Assembly: GCF_907164905.1 (NCBI RefSeq)
Contig: NZ_CAJRAF010000004.1
Location: 372,001-436,000, forward strand
Direction: 5' to 3'
DNA from: Dyadobacter sp. CECT 9275
Lineage (GTDB): Bacteria; Bacteroidota; Bacteroidia; Cytophagales; Spirosomataceae
Length of the DNA: 64,000 bases
Positions 43,745 to 53,938 of the stretch are shown one piece after another. The notes under the pieces are model-generated. The model did no database searches. It had not been told where the DNA came from and saw only the letters and a list, made by a program, of their open reading frames with translations. The position numbers and the translations under genes were made by a program. Numbering within the stretch: the stretch's first letter is position 1; every line of letters starts with the position of its first letter.

Positions 43745-46378
43745 ATGAAACTTCCCCTGTTTCCAATAACGCTCATTTTTCTATTCCTGAGTACCTTAGC
43801 AAAAGGACAAACCGGATATGAACTTAATACCGGCTGGTTGTGCAGCCCCATCGGGTCACAGAAAGCTGCCGGGCCAGCAATCAGTAATCCCACATTTCCA
43901 TTAACAGGCTGGCAAAATGCAGTGGTACCCGGAACGGTGCTGACTACCATGTTGCACAATAAGCAAATTCCGGATCCTTTTTATGGCCTGAACAATGAGA
44001 AGATTCCTGATATTTTTAATACCGGCCGCGATTATTATACCTATTGGTTTGTAAAAGACTTTAAAGAAACTGCTCAATCGGGAGAGGAGGTCTGGTTACA
44101 CTTACGAGGGGTTAATTACATTTCGGATGTATACCTGAATGGTAAGAAACTCAATAAGGAAACGCATTACGGGATGTTCCTCCGGCAAACGTATAACATC
44201 ACTTCTTTACTGAAAACAAAAGGAGTTAACCGGCTAGCGGTCATCGTTTACCCTCCAGACCCCGTTGGTAACGCCAATGGAGGACAAGGCGGCGACGGAA
44301 CAATTGCCCGGAATGTATCACACCAGTATGCTGCCGGCTGGGACTGGATACAGCCCGTGAGAGACCGTAATACCGGCATCTGGGACAAAGTAATTATCGA
44401 AAAAACAGGCAAAGTCAACATAAACAACCCGCACATTGTAACACGGGTACCGGGTAAGCGAAATCCGGAAGGGCCCCAGGAACCGGCCACCATCCGGGTT
44501 ACCGCTGAACTGGAAAATCCGGGTACCACGTTGGTAAAAGGTACACTGCAATTTCTGATCGACGGACAAAAAATAACAAAAGAAGTCTCCTTAAAACCAA
44601 AAACAACGGAGGAAATCAGTCTGCCGGACATAACCCTGAAGAATCCAAAACTTTGGTGGCCCAACGGTTATGGAAAACAAGACCTGTATCCTGTGAGCCT
44701 GCAATTCGCCACCAGTGGCCAGATTTCGGATACCGAGAAAATGAAAATTGGTGTCAGAGAAATACAGGCCGATTGGAACGCAGTGACCCGCAGCAAACAA
44801 ATTTCAGTCAACGGACAACGCGTTTTTATCAAAGGCGGGAACTGGATCATTTCTGATGCCATGCTCCGGTTTTCGGACCAGCGCTACAATGCGGAAGTAC
44901 GTTTTCACCGGGACATGAACCTCAATCTGCTCAGGATCTGGGGCGGCGCACTTACCGAAAGACCCGAATTTTATGAAGCGTGTGATACTTACGGGATTCT
45001 GGTGATGCAGGACTTCTGGGGTTCAGGTGACTGCAACGGGCGCTGGCTTGACCCTATGAAAGCCGACGACCAGTGGACGCGCAGGAAATACCCTGATGAT
45101 CACGCTCTTTTTCTACGTTCCGCTGCCGACCAGATCAAAATGATCCGCAACTTTCCATCACTGGCCATGTGGTGCGGAGGAAATGAGATTACCCTGCCAG
45201 AAGACATTATGCTTCCCCTGCGCGACTCCATTCTCCCAAAACTGGATGGTACCCGGTGGTTCGTTGATTATTCCAATTCGGACGATATGTCCTTCAATTT
45301 CCTGGGAGGTAACGGCGACGGGCCTTATGGTATTCAGCCACTTACAAAATTCTGGAATTACAGAACCTGGCCCTTCAATTCAGAAATCGGTTCGGTGGGT
45401 GTCGGTGATGTAGAATCTCTCGAACGTTTCCTTCCAAAGGAAAATCTGATCGCGCCTTCATATTCCTCCGAAACCCAAAGAGAAAAGGTAGATTCGGTCT
45501 GGGATTACCACAAATACATAGGCTACGGTAAATACATTGACCCCTACGGTAAGCCTAAAAACGTAAAGGATTTTGGCAGAAAAGCACAGCTGGCCAATTA
45601 TGACCAGTACCGGGCGCTGATGGAAGGTTTCAGCTCCCACATGTGGGACTGGTATACTGGAGTGATTATTTGGAAAACGCAAAACCCCTGGACGGCCCTC
45701 AGAGGGCAGATGTATGATTATTACCTGGACCCCAATGCTTGTTTGTATGGTTTGCATTCGGGAAGTGAGCCATTGCATGTTATGTACAATCCGGCCGATT
45801 CTACAGTTGCCCTGATCAACAATACATTTAAACACGAATATGACCTGATGCTTGTGATGAAGACCATCGATATACAAGGAAATGAGAAAAGCCTTGGACA
45901 GGTATTTGTAGAAATTGGCCCATCCACTACACGGATGATCATGTCCATCCAGGAGCAAATCAGAGAAATTGCTAAAAAAGAGGGCGTTTTTCTTTCACTG
46001 AGGCTGCTCAATCTTAAAAAGGAGGTTGTGAGTGACAACCTTTACTGGCTGCCGGATTCACAAGGAGAATATTCGGGCCTTAAAAACATGAAGGAGGTGT
46101 CCGTCACAACAAAAATCAGGAAAATCGGAAAAGGGCAAATCGAAGTTACCTTGTCCAATCCGGCAGATAACCCGGTTGCATTCTTCAACCGACTTTCCGT
46201 TGTTGATTCACAATCCAAAAAGCGGATTCTCCCGGTTTTTTATTCCGATAACTACGTTTCCGTTTTACCAGGTGAAAACAAAAAAGTAATACTGGATTAC
46301 CCGGAAGATCAAACCTCCGCCCCAATGCTTTCACTGGAAGGATGGAATGTACAGGAACAATTTTTTGATATCCAATAA
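43745..46378 (+). CDS. Glycoside hydrolase family 2 protein (exo-beta-glucosaminidase/mannosidase-like)
   Basis: 877 residues with a signal peptide (to about AKGQ). GH2 domain order is intact: sugar-binding jelly roll (about 30-215; YYTYWFVKDF, WLHLRGVNYISDVYLNGKKL), Ig-like domain (225-330), TIM barrel (340-620) and C-terminal Ig-like domains. The acid/base is Glu481 in MWCGGNEI. The arrangement QYAAGWDWIQPVRDRNTGIWD resembles CsxA-type exo-beta-D-glucosaminidases and beta-mannosidases rather than LacZ. The enzyme is exported. The precise sugar is inferred, not shown. An AGE-family epimerase gene follows 230 bp later behind a terminator. Confidence 0.92.
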   Translation: MKLPLFPITLIFLFLSTLAKGQTGYELNTGWLCSPIGSQKAAGPAISNPTFPLTGWQNAVVPGTVLTTMLHNKQIPDPFYGLNNEKIPDIFNTGRDYYTYWFVKDFKETAQSGEEVWLHLRGVNYISDVYLNGKKLNKETHYGMFLRQTYNITSLLKTKGVNRLAVIVYPPDPVGNANGGQGGDGTIARNVSHQYAAGWDWIQPVRDRNTGIWDKVIIEKTGKVNINNPHIVTRVPGKRNPEGPQEPATIRVTAELENPGTTLVKGTLQFLIDGQKITKEVSLKPKTTEEISLPDITLKNPKLWWPNGYGKQDLYPVSLQFATSGQISDTEKMKIGVREIQADWNAVTRSKQISVNGQRVFIKGGNWIISDAMLRFSDQRYNAEVRFHRDMNLNLLRIWGGALTERPEFYEACDTYGILVMQDFWGSGDCNGRWLDPMKADDQWTRRKYPDDHALFLRSAADQIKMIRNFPSLAMWCGGNEITLPEDIMLPLRDSILPKLDGTRWFVDYSNSDDMSFNFLGGNGDGPYGIQPLTKFWNYRTWPFNSEIGSVGVGDVESLERFLPKENLIAPSYSSETQREKVDSVWDYHKYIGYGKYIDPYGKPKNVKDFGRKAQLANYDQYRALMEGFSSHMWDWYTGVIIWKTQNPWTALRGQMYDYYLDPNACLYGLHSGSEPLHVMYNPADSTVALINNTFKHEYDLMLVMKTIDIQGNEKSLGQVFVEIGPSTTRMIMSIQEQIREIAKKEGVFLSLRLLNLKKEVVSDNLYWLPDSQGEYSGLKNMKEVSVTTKIRKIGKGQIEVTLSNPADNPVAFFNRLSVVDSQSKKRILPVFYSDNYVSVLPGENKKVILDYPEDQTSAPMLSLEGWNVQEQFFDIQ

Positions 46379-46514
46379 CTGAGCTGCTGAACAATTGGGT
46401 GTAAAACTGCTTTTATAGAGCGAGATACTTCATTTCAGGGTTCTGTAATACCTTTTAAATTTCTGATCAGGTGAATACTGTAAAATATTACGTACTTCTC
46501 CGACCTCAGTGTGC

Positions 46515-46548
46515 GAGGCTGGCCGGTTGGTCAGCCTCTTTTCATTTT
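46515..46548 (+). terminator. Terminator after the GH2 gene
   Basis: GAGGCTG (46515-46521) pairs with CAGCCTC (46532-46538) around a 10-base loop and is followed by TTTTCATTTT. Confidence 0.75.
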
Positions 46549-46609
46549 AATACTCCCCTGCCAGTAACTTTACTCCGTCCTACACTTTTGTGATAAAATC
46601 CTGTATCAC

Positions 46610-47788
46610 ATGACTCCATTTACTGCTGAGGCATTCAAAAAGGAATTTAAGAGTATCCTGAGTTATTGGGAAAAATATAGCCCTGATACCCAGCAGGGAG
46701 GCTTTTACGGCCGGGTAACCTACGACAACAGGCCTGCTCCGGAGGCCGCACGTTCTGTCGTTTTAAATAGCCGGATACTGTGGACCTTCTCCCTGGCCCA
46801 CCGGCTTTTAAAAGAACACAAGTACTTAACCCTGGCCGACAGAGCTTATCAGCAGATTGTGAAGTATTTTTTTGATCCGGAGTTTGGCGGTGTATACTGG
46901 TCGGTTAATCCGGACGGCACACCCGGTGATGCGCGTAAACAGATATATGGCAACGCTTTTGCACTCTACGGGCTCAGTGAGTATTATCGCATTACCAACT
47001 ATCCGCCCGCGCTTCTCAAAGCAAAGGAGATTTATAGCCTGATCGAAAAGCACGCTTTTGATAAAATCAACGGAGGCTACCGCGAGGCGTTTGCCCGCAA
47101 CTGGGCTGCAACGGATGATTATATTCTGAGCAAAAGCCCCTGGATAAAAAGTATGAATACACACTTGCATCTGGTGGAAGCCTATACCAACTTATACAGC
47201 GTATGGCCGGACAAAATGCTCAAAAAACAAACAGCAAATATGCTGACGGCCATTCAGACACATATCATTAATCCTGAAACCAGCCGCATGCAGCTTTTCT
47301 TTGACCAGGACTGGAAACCCAAAGACAATATTATCTCCTATGGCCATGATATCGAAGCCTCCTGGCTTCTATTTGAAACCGCAGAGATATTACATGATAA
47401 GAGTCTGATCGAAAAATCCAGACAGATTTCGATAAAAATGGCCGCCGCTGCTGCTACAGGGCTTGGCTCTGACGGAGCTCTCGCCTATGAATTCGATCCC
47501 AAAACACGCCATACCAACACCGAACGCAGCTGGTGGGTACTGGCGGAGCAAATGGTAGGTTTTTATAATGCCTATCAGCTGACAAAAGATTCCCGATATA
47601 AGGTTATGTCACAAAAAAGCTGGGCGTATATTAACGATAAGTTGATAGATACCAAAAACGGCGAGTGGTATGGCTCCGTAAAGGAGGACGGTACACAGGT
47701 AAAAGGCGACAAGATCAGCTTTTGGAAATGTCCCTACCATAACGCCCGTGCCTGCGCCGAGATGTGGCGTCGGATTGAAAAAGCATAA
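46610..47788 (+). CDS. Cellobiose 2-epimerase-like enzyme (AGE family)
   Basis: 392 residues, no signal, so cytoplasmic. It has the (alpha/alpha)6 barrel of the N-acylglucosamine 2-epimerase family and the residues expected of cellobiose 2-epimerase: H185/H187 in NTHLHLVEAY, H246 and E249 in SYGHDIEASW and H377 in WKCPYHNARA. Such enzymes convert beta-1,4-linked disaccharides ending in glucose to the mannose form, in mannan use. A GH2 mannosidase-like gene precedes it, which fits beta-mannan breakdown, although a terminator lies between them. Confidence 0.9.
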   Translation: MTPFTAEAFKKEFKSILSYWEKYSPDTQQGGFYGRVTYDNRPAPEAARSVVLNSRILWTFSLAHRLLKEHKYLTLADRAYQQIVKYFFDPEFGGVYWSVNPDGTPGDARKQIYGNAFALYGLSEYYRITNYPPALLKAKEIYSLIEKHAFDKINGGYREAFARNWAATDDYILSKSPWIKSMNTHLHLVEAYTNLYSVWPDKMLKKQTANMLTAIQTHIINPETSRMQLFFDQDWKPKDNIISYGHDIEASWLLFETAEILHDKSLIEKSRQISIKMAAAAATGLGSDGALAYEFDPKTRHTNTERSWWVLAEQMVGFYNAYQLTKDSRYKVMSQKSWAYINDKLIDTKNGEWYGSVKEDGTQVKGDKISFWKCPYHNARACAEMWRRIEKA

Positions 47789-47798
47789 TTTTTAAGTA

Positions 47799-47855
47799 AG
47801 CAGTAGGCAGTATAGAGTAGGCGGTTCAGCTAGGTACCGCCTACTCTATACTGCC
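47799..47855. repeat. Heptamer repeat (AGTARGC type) leading into a 20-bp inverted repeat
   Basis: From 47796 the sequence reads AGTAAGC-AGTAGGC-AGTATAG-AGTAGGC, a 7-bp periodic string. Its last 20 bases (47806-47825) are perfectly complementary to 47836-47855 around a 10-base loop. It sits between the convergent epimerase and cytochrome genes, so it can act as a bidirectional transcription stop. A related string is at 61125. Confidence 0.75.
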
Positions 47856-47864
47856 CACCGCCAA

Positions 47865-50042
47865 CTAATTAATAAACATCTCATCCACCAGTAAAAGTGC
47901 TTTTTTCCCCTTATTCCGGTGCCAATCCGGGATTGAGTTCAAAGGTTTCGCTACTATTTTCAACCAGGTAACCTGCTGTGGCTTAAAGTTACCCGCCGTC
48001 ATTTTCAGTGATGGCCTATCTCCTTTTGAGGGCAGAGCCGCCTTAAATTTTGTTAACAATTTGAGCTGTGTGGGATCGTTCCCGCCCCAAACCTCAACTA
48101 CATCAGGGGGGAAAATGCCGGTATCTTCCTCGATCATGTAATGCAGGCCTACAGATGAAATGGTTACCGGTTGTTTAAACCCGGATACCAGCACCATGTC
48201 ATTGTCACGAACACCGGCCCAATTGTTTGCCCAGGCCGGGTTGTTCGCTCCAATTGCACCCAATTTTCCATCAAAAAATGTATGTGCCCCTTCCGCCTGG
48301 TGTACACGGTTCAGTGGAAGCAACAGCCTGACACTATCGGGGATGTAGGTATTTTTTAGAAAGTCAAAAATAATGGGTACACTGCCATACCACCCTTTCT
48401 TAAACGCACGGGCTGTTATCTGGGTGTTCTGATGAATATCCATGTGACTGAATACCGGAGCATTTAAGCTATCGGGGATGGTACCATCTGTGGTATACCT
48501 TATTTCCACACCTTTGATCGGATGCCGTAATTGTACGGAAATATTCTTGTTAAAAACCATGGATGGATTCTTCACCTGCGGCGGATTGAGCTGCAAAGGA
48601 TTTTTGCCGTCATCTTTAAAACCTCCGATAAAGGTTATCTGCACATTGGCCTTTCTGAGTTTCTCAATGTCCTCAGTTGCAAGCCCGGTGTCCCACAGCG
48701 TAACGGTTTTCAAACCTTTTAACTGGTTAATCTGAGCAGAAAGATCCTGATAACTCACCTTTGTACCCGACAAAGTAAGGCTGTGCAGATGTTTCAAGGG
48801 AGCGAGTGCTTTTAAGCCGCCCGCAGTAATATCTGTAAAATTGAGATCCAGCCTGCGCAGGTTTTCAAACTTCGCTATGATGCTCAGATCGCTGTCTTTT
48901 ACCGGCATCTTGTTGAGGTTCAAAGAGATAATCTGCTTCTTAATATCTTCAAGTTCCTCAAGCTGGCGGGAGGTGTATGCATTCCTGTTATAGATATTTA
49001 CGGCGAGAGCAGGAGATTCCCGGGCAAGCGGTAATATGGTCCGGTAATCTGTATTGAGTTTGGCAACGGTTTCCTCATCGGCCGGCGAAAAATCGTACTC
49101 CTCCTGCTTCGTCGTTGCGGGTTTCAGATAACTCGTTGCCAGTACTCTCAATGAATCACCATTTGCAAGGTCTGTGACCTTGAGCTTAAAATCAGCGTTA
49201 TTCCTTACCCATAGGGCAAGCAGCGATACCTCCTGAGCGGTAAGCTGGGTTTTTCCCGAGGGAGGCATATGTTCCTTCTCCTCCATCGGCAAATGGATCC
49301 TTTCCAGTAACAGGCTAATCTGCGGGTTTCCGGGAACGAATAATTTACCCGATTTCCCTCCTTTCAGTATGGACTGCATATCCGTCAGCATCAGTTCTCC
49401 TTTCAGCTTATCCTGATTATGACAGCTCACGCATTTCTGCTCAAAAATAGGCTTTATCACATGTTCGTAAACTTTGGCCTGCTCCACCGGAACGGCCGCC
49501 ACAGCAGATTCCGATGCCAGTGGTTCTAATATAAAATTAGCGCCGTGCGTAAGTGCTGCACCGTAATGTCCCGTCACCACAAGACCGCCGATACACAGCA
49601 GCGAGACAGCCTGAGCAACCTTACCGCGATACCAGGCCTTGTTCCTAAACCAATATATGACAGACCCTAAGAAAAATATTCCGGCTCCGGTCCATTTATG
49701 CCACAAAAGAGTGGAGCCCGAATAACCATCTTCCCTGGATAAAAACAAACCCATGATGACAGTTATGCCTGCCAGGATAACACCGGATAGAAGCAGGTTC
49801 TGCAAAAATGCGAGATAGTAAGGATTACTTTCATTTTCCGGCCTAAACCTGAATAACCCCATCAGCATGGCTATAAAAAGCATGACGATCGGAAAATGGA
49901 GGATCAGCGGATGCAGACGGCCAACGGATTGTAACCAGGCCGGAAGCACCAGTTTATCTTCAAAGAAAAGTATGAAAGCAATAAAAATATTTAAAACAAA
50001 TAATAACTGCTCCGCAAAAGTCCGGATTCTGTAATTCATCAA
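47865..50042 (-). CDS. Membrane c-type cytochrome with leucine-rich repeats and FN3-associated domain
   Basis: 725 residues. The N-terminus holds five membrane helices (DUF2231-like; about 11-30, 44-66, 78-100, 115-133, 143-162). A planctomycete-type cytochrome c domain follows, with C204-x-x-C207-H208 (QKCVSCHNQ) and the MPP motif in HMPPSGKTQLTAQE. Leucine-rich repeats lie at about 390-470 (LRRLDLNFTDITAGGLKALA). Then come a chitobiase/FN3-associated segment (IRYTTDGTIPD) and a beta-rich C-terminus. The combination suggests a membrane redox protein with a ligand-binding outer part. It is the last gene of a three-gene minus-strand operon, 63 bp after the DUF1501 gene. Function unknown. Confidence 0.85.
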   Translation of the reverse strand: MMNYRIRTFAEQLLFVLNIFIAFILFFEDKLVLPAWLQSVGRLHPLILHFPIVMLFIAMLMGLFRFRPENESNPYYLAFLQNLLLSGVILAGITVIMGLFLSREDGYSGSTLLWHKWTGAGIFFLGSVIYWFRNKAWYRGKVAQAVSLLCIGGLVVTGHYGAALTHGANFILEPLASESAVAAVPVEQAKVYEHVIKPIFEQKCVSCHNQDKLKGELMLTDMQSILKGGKSGKLFVPGNPQISLLLERIHLPMEEKEHMPPSGKTQLTAQEVSLLALWVRNNADFKLKVTDLANGDSLRVLATSYLKPATTKQEEYDFSPADEETVAKLNTDYRTILPLARESPALAVNIYNRNAYTSRQLEELEDIKKQIISLNLNKMPVKDSDLSIIAKFENLRRLDLNFTDITAGGLKALAPLKHLHSLTLSGTKVSYQDLSAQINQLKGLKTVTLWDTGLATEDIEKLRKANVQITFIGGFKDDGKNPLQLNPPQVKNPSMVFNKNISVQLRHPIKGVEIRYTTDGTIPDSLNAPVFSHMDIHQNTQITARAFKKGWYGSVPIIFDFLKNTYIPDSVRLLLPLNRVHQAEGAHTFFDGKLGAIGANNPAWANNWAGVRDNDMVLVSGFKQPVTISSVGLHYMIEEDTGIFPPDVVEVWGGNDPTQLKLLTKFKAALPSKGDRPSLKMTAGNFKPQQVTWLKIVAKPLNSIPDWHRNKGKKALLLVDEMFIN

Positions 50043-50105
50043 GCTCGAAAAAATTGAAAGATTAGGGTTTAGACCTGTTATGTTTTGTTTAATTCGGAAT
50101 ACCCG

Positions 50106-51557
50106 CTAACTGATAATACCCGGTACTACTTTCCCCGATATGTCCGTGAGCCGATACCTACGGCCCAGGTGTTTAAACGTCAGTTTCTCGTGATTCAGTC
50201 CTAACTGATGAAGTACCGTAGCCTGGAAATCATGTACATGAACAGGATCTTTGGCAATGTTATAACCAAGTTCATCCGTTTCACCATAAACGATCCCCGG
50301 TTTGATCCCGCCGCCGGCCATCCATATTGTAAAGCAGCGCGGATGATGGTCGCGGCCATAATTCTCGGGCGTTAACTTACCTTGCGTGTAACTGGTCCGC
50401 CCGAATTCACCGCCCCAGATCACCAAGGTTTCATCCAGCAATCCGCGTTGTTTAAGGTCTGTCACCAGCGCCGCCGATGCCTGATCCACATCCATAGCCT
50501 GTTTGGTGATTTCAAACGGAAGATTACCATGCTGGTCCCATCCCTGGTGGTAAAGCTGTACAAAACGGACCCCATTTTCCGACAGTTTTCTGGCAAGCAA
50601 GCAGTTTGCCGCATAGGTTCCGGGAACAAGGCAGTCGGGACCATATAGTTTAATAATATCGTCCGATTCTTTCGATAGGTCCATCACTTCCGGAACAGCC
50701 GTCTGCATGCGGTAAGCCATTTCATACTGCTTAACCTTAGTAGTAATTTCCGGATCACCAAACTCCTTGTATGATATTTCATTGAGTTCCGAAATCTGGT
50801 CCAGCATATCTCTCCGCTCTTTCCTGTCCATTCCTTCAGGATCGCGGAGGTATAGCACCGGATCTTCTCCTTTACTGAACTGTACTCCCTGATGCACTGA
50901 ATCCAGAAAGCCATTGGACCACAGCTTGGAATAGACACCCTGCCCGTTACCCACACCACGGGAAAGCAATACGGTGAAATTTGGTAAATTTTTATTTTCA
51001 TTGCCCAGCCCGTAGCTCAGCCACGAACCCATACTTGGTCTGTTACCCTGCTGTGAACCGGTCTGCAGAAAGGTAAGGGCGGGGTCGTGGTTGATTGCTT
51101 CGGTGTACATAGATCTTATGATACACAGATCATCCACTATTTTCGAAGTATAGGGCAGCAAGTCGCTCACCCATGCACGGGACTGGCCGTATTGCTGAAA
51201 GTTAGTGAACGAGCCAACGAGAGGAAAGGAAGCCTGGTTGGCTGTCATGCCTGTCAGACGCTGGGTTCCACGCACAGAAGGCGGAATCTCCTGACCGAAC
51301 ATCTCCCTCAATTTCGGTTTATAGTCAAACAATTCCTGTTGAGATGGTGCTCCGTTTTGAAAGAGATAGATAACCCTTTTTGCCTTTGGAGCAAAATGCG
51401 GAATACCTGGAGCCAGCGAATCATCTGCACCGCCGCTTTTAAAAAGGTCCGGCATCAAAAGAGAACCCAGGGCCACACTTCCCAACCCGAGACTCATTGA
51501 CGACAAAAATCTTCGCCGGTTAAAATTAAATCCATGTTCCAGAATCTCCTTTTCCAT
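50106..51557 (-). CDS. DUF1501 domain protein, Tat-exported
   Basis: ATG 51557 (MEKEILEHGFNFNRRRFLSS) is preferred over the earlier in-frame start at 51584, since the twin-arginine signal then lies close to the start (NRRRFLSSMSLGLGSVALGS). The 483-residue product has the DUF1501 blocks: PKAKRVIYLFQNGAPSQQEL, GNGQGVYSKLWSNGFLDSVH, RLLARKLSENGVRFVQLYHQ-like text, GWDQHGN, GGEFGRT and DHHPRCFTIWMAGGGIKPG. This alkaline-phosphatase-like fold resembles sulfatases. DUF1501 genes nearly always pair with DUF1549/DUF1553 cytochrome genes in Planctomycetes, as here. The enzyme activity is unknown. Confidence 0.9.
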   Translation of the reverse strand: MEKEILEHGFNFNRRRFLSSMSLGLGSVALGSLLMPDLFKSGGADDSLAPGIPHFAPKAKRVIYLFQNGAPSQQELFDYKPKLREMFGQEIPPSVRGTQRLTGMTANQASFPLVGSFTNFQQYGQSRAWVSDLLPYTSKIVDDLCIIRSMYTEAINHDPALTFLQTGSQQGNRPSMGSWLSYGLGNENKNLPNFTVLLSRGVGNGQGVYSKLWSNGFLDSVHQGVQFSKGEDPVLYLRDPEGMDRKERRDMLDQISELNEISYKEFGDPEITTKVKQYEMAYRMQTAVPEVMDLSKESDDIIKLYGPDCLVPGTYAANCLLARKLSENGVRFVQLYHQGWDQHGNLPFEITKQAMDVDQASAALVTDLKQRGLLDETLVIWGGEFGRTSYTQGKLTPENYGRDHHPRCFTIWMAGGGIKPGIVYGETDELGYNIAKDPVHVHDFQATVLHQLGLNHEKLTFKHLGRRYRLTDISGKVVPGIIS

Positions 51558-51582
51558 AATCTTTATTTTTCGCCTACGGCCC

Positions 51583-51613
51583 AATTCTTAACTTTTAACT
51601 CTTAACTTCTAAC
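51583..51613. repeat. Short heptamer repeat (AGTTAAG type)
   Basis: On the minus strand the leader of the DUF1501 gene reads GAAGTTA-AGAGTTA-AAAGTTA-AGAATT, four units of a 7-bp word. It fills much of the 65-bp gap between the two operon genes. Related heptamer strings occur elsewhere in the window (47796, 61125, 7686). Confidence 0.7.
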
Positions 51614-51622
51614 AACTCCCTC

Positions 51623-53938
51623 CTAAGACTTCGTAATCGTCTCCTCAAGGTTATATATGGTTGATATCACCCGCATCATGGATGCCAGTGTTTTTTTATC
51701 CATATTTTTTGTGAGCGGATACTCCCCTACAGCAATCATTTTTGCAGCCGCCTGATCGGTCATACTTTTGAGCTGTTTGTCGTAATAGGCGGTCAGGATA
51801 TCCAGTTCCTTTTCGCTCGGTTTACGGCATACAATGAGACGAAATGCTTTGGTAATTTTCTCTTTCGAATCCGTCTTCTCATCCAGCAAACGGGCAGCCA
51901 ATACCCTTGACGCTTCCAGTACCGCAGGATCATTCATCATTACCAAAGCCTGTAACGGGGTATTTGTCTTTAATCGTTTTACCTCGCACAAATCCCTATT
52001 GCTCGCGTCGAAAATACTCATGGTAGGAGGCGGAACCGTACGTTTGATCAGCGTATACATCCCTCTCCGGTATAACTTAGAACCATGGTCCTGTACATAC
52101 ATCGACAAAAGGCCACGCCCCGAAGTAGCACCTTCCCAAAGACCCGCGGGCTGATAAGGCTTCACACTGGGACCGCCTATGGTTTTTACAAGCAATCCGC
52201 TGCTGGCCAGTACGAGGTCTTTAATATACTCCGCATCAATATGATACCTTGAAGAACGTGAAAGAAATACATTTTCGGGGTCCGCTTTTAACTTATCCGG
52301 AGATACCAGCGCCGACTGACGATACGTGGCAGAAGTTACCAACTGCCTGACAAGCCTTTTAATATCCCAGTTGTGTTCCATGAAATCCACCGAAAGCCAG
52401 TCAAGCAAGGCAGGATGTGATGGCAGTTCTCCCTGCATTCCGAAATCTCCGGAGGTTTTAACAATACCCCTTCCGAAAAACTCCTGCCACATTTGGTTCA
52501 CAAAAACCCTTGACGTCAGAGGATTCTGTTTGTCAAACAACCATTGAGATAACCCCAGACGGTTTTTAGGATATTTATTACTGAAAGGTAAAATGGCTTT
52601 GGGAGTTCCTGCCTCCACCTCGTCGCCGGGGGCATCATACACGCCCCGTTTCAGAATATAAGTTTTACGCAAGGTATCCAGGTCTCCCATTACCGAAACG
52701 ATCAACCGGTTGGTATCTGCTTTGTTCACGAAGGTGAGGATGTTTTTCACATCATCATCGCTGATTTCCATCAGGGGCTTTTTGGCATAGGTTTCGGGCC
52801 CGCCGATAACCGACTCTATCCCCACTTCTCTGACATTGTTAAAAAATGCGAATAGCTGGTAATACTCCTTTTGCGAAACCGGGTCATACTTATGATCGTG
52901 GCAGTGGGCACATTCCACTGTCATACCCAAAAACGCCTTCCCAAAAAGATCATTACGGTCGGTTACGTAGGAAATGCGGTATTCCTCCGGAATCACCCCA
53001 CCTTCCTCGGTAATTTTATGATTCCGGTTAAAACCAGTTGCCAGTAATTGTTCCTTGGAGGCATTGGGCAGCAGGTCCCCGGCGAGCTGCCAGGTCACGA
53101 AATCATTGTAATGCATATTTTTATTGAAGGCGTGGATCACCCAATCGCGCCAGGGCCATTGTGTCCGGTATCCATCGTCCTGATATCCGTGCGAATCGGC
53201 ATAACGGGCAACATCCAGCCAGTGAACAGCCATTTTCTCACCATAAGCAGGATTTTTAAGCAACTGGTCCACCGCCCTTTCATATGCATCCGGCCTGTTA
53301 TCGGCCAGAAAATCATCCATCATTTTCAGGGTTGGGGGCAATCCCGTCAGATCCAGGCTAACCCTCTTCAAGAGTCTTTCCTTATCTGCTTCCTCATTTG
53401 GGGATAGATCCTTTTCCTGCTGTTTGGCCAGGATAAAATAATCTATTTCATTTCTGGCCCACTCTGCATGATCCACTTCGGGAACAGCTGGTTTCTTGGG
53501 AGCCACAAACGCCCAGTGCTTCTCATATTTGGCACCCTGTTTAATCCATTTCTCTATCAGCGAAATCTCCCTCTGCGATAGCTTGAGATTGGATTCAACC
53601 GGAGGCATTATTTTGGTTGTATCCTCGGTGGTGATGCGAAGATATACCTGCGACAATTCAGGTTTACCAGCAATAAGGGCATGTGCAGATGGATTTTCTT
53701 TAAGGGCCTTAAATGCTTCTTCCGCAATATCAAGCCGAAGTCCCGCTTCCCTTTTGTTTTCATCGGGACCATGGCACGTAAAACACTTGTCCGAAAGTAT
53801 AGGCCTTATATCAAAATTATAGGTCACTTCCTTTGGAAGCCTGGCCTCGGTTGTTCCCTGACTTGAACTGTTACTACAGGACTGGAAAAGCGTAATGGCC
53901 ACCAGCATTACAATACTAAACAAAACCGACTTTAACAT
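51623..53938 (-). CDS. PSD1-type protein: cytochrome c plus DUF1549 and DUF1553 domains
   Basis: 771 residues; a lipoprotein signal places the lipidated Cys at C21 (LFQSCSNSS). A planctomycete cytochrome C domain follows with C52-x-x-C55-H56 (KCFTCHGPDENKREAGLRLD) and MPPVESNLKLSQREI. DUF1549 (about 165-370) contains a second CxxCH in ECAHCHDHKYDP and the HWLDVARYADSHGYQ block. DUF1553 (about 480-740) contains FVNQMWQEFFGRGIV and TNTPLQALVMMNDP. This PSD1 architecture is abundant in Planctomycetes and linked there to polysaccharide use, but no reaction is known. It heads the operon with DUF1501 and the LRR cytochrome. Confidence 0.92.
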   Translation of the reverse strand: MLKSVLFSIVMLVAITLFQSCSNSSSQGTTEARLPKEVTYNFDIRPILSDKCFTCHGPDENKREAGLRLDIAEEAFKALKENPSAHALIAGKPELSQVYLRITTEDTTKIMPPVESNLKLSQREISLIEKWIKQGAKYEKHWAFVAPKKPAVPEVDHAEWARNEIDYFILAKQQEKDLSPNEEADKERLLKRVSLDLTGLPPTLKMMDDFLADNRPDAYERAVDQLLKNPAYGEKMAVHWLDVARYADSHGYQDDGYRTQWPWRDWVIHAFNKNMHYNDFVTWQLAGDLLPNASKEQLLATGFNRNHKITEEGGVIPEEYRISYVTDRNDLFGKAFLGMTVECAHCHDHKYDPVSQKEYYQLFAFFNNVREVGIESVIGGPETYAKKPLMEISDDDVKNILTFVNKADTNRLIVSVMGDLDTLRKTYILKRGVYDAPGDEVEAGTPKAILPFSNKYPKNRLGLSQWLFDKQNPLTSRVFVNQMWQEFFGRGIVKTSGDFGMQGELPSHPALLDWLSVDFMEHNWDIKRLVRQLVTSATYRQSALVSPDKLKADPENVFLSRSSRYHIDAEYIKDLVLASSGLLVKTIGGPSVKPYQPAGLWEGATSGRGLLSMYVQDHGSKLYRRGMYTLIKRTVPPPTMSIFDASNRDLCEVKRLKTNTPLQALVMMNDPAVLEASRVLAARLLDEKTDSKEKITKAFRLIVCRKPSEKELDILTAYYDKQLKSMTDQAAAKMIAVGEYPLTKNMDKKTLASMMRVISTIYNLEETITKS

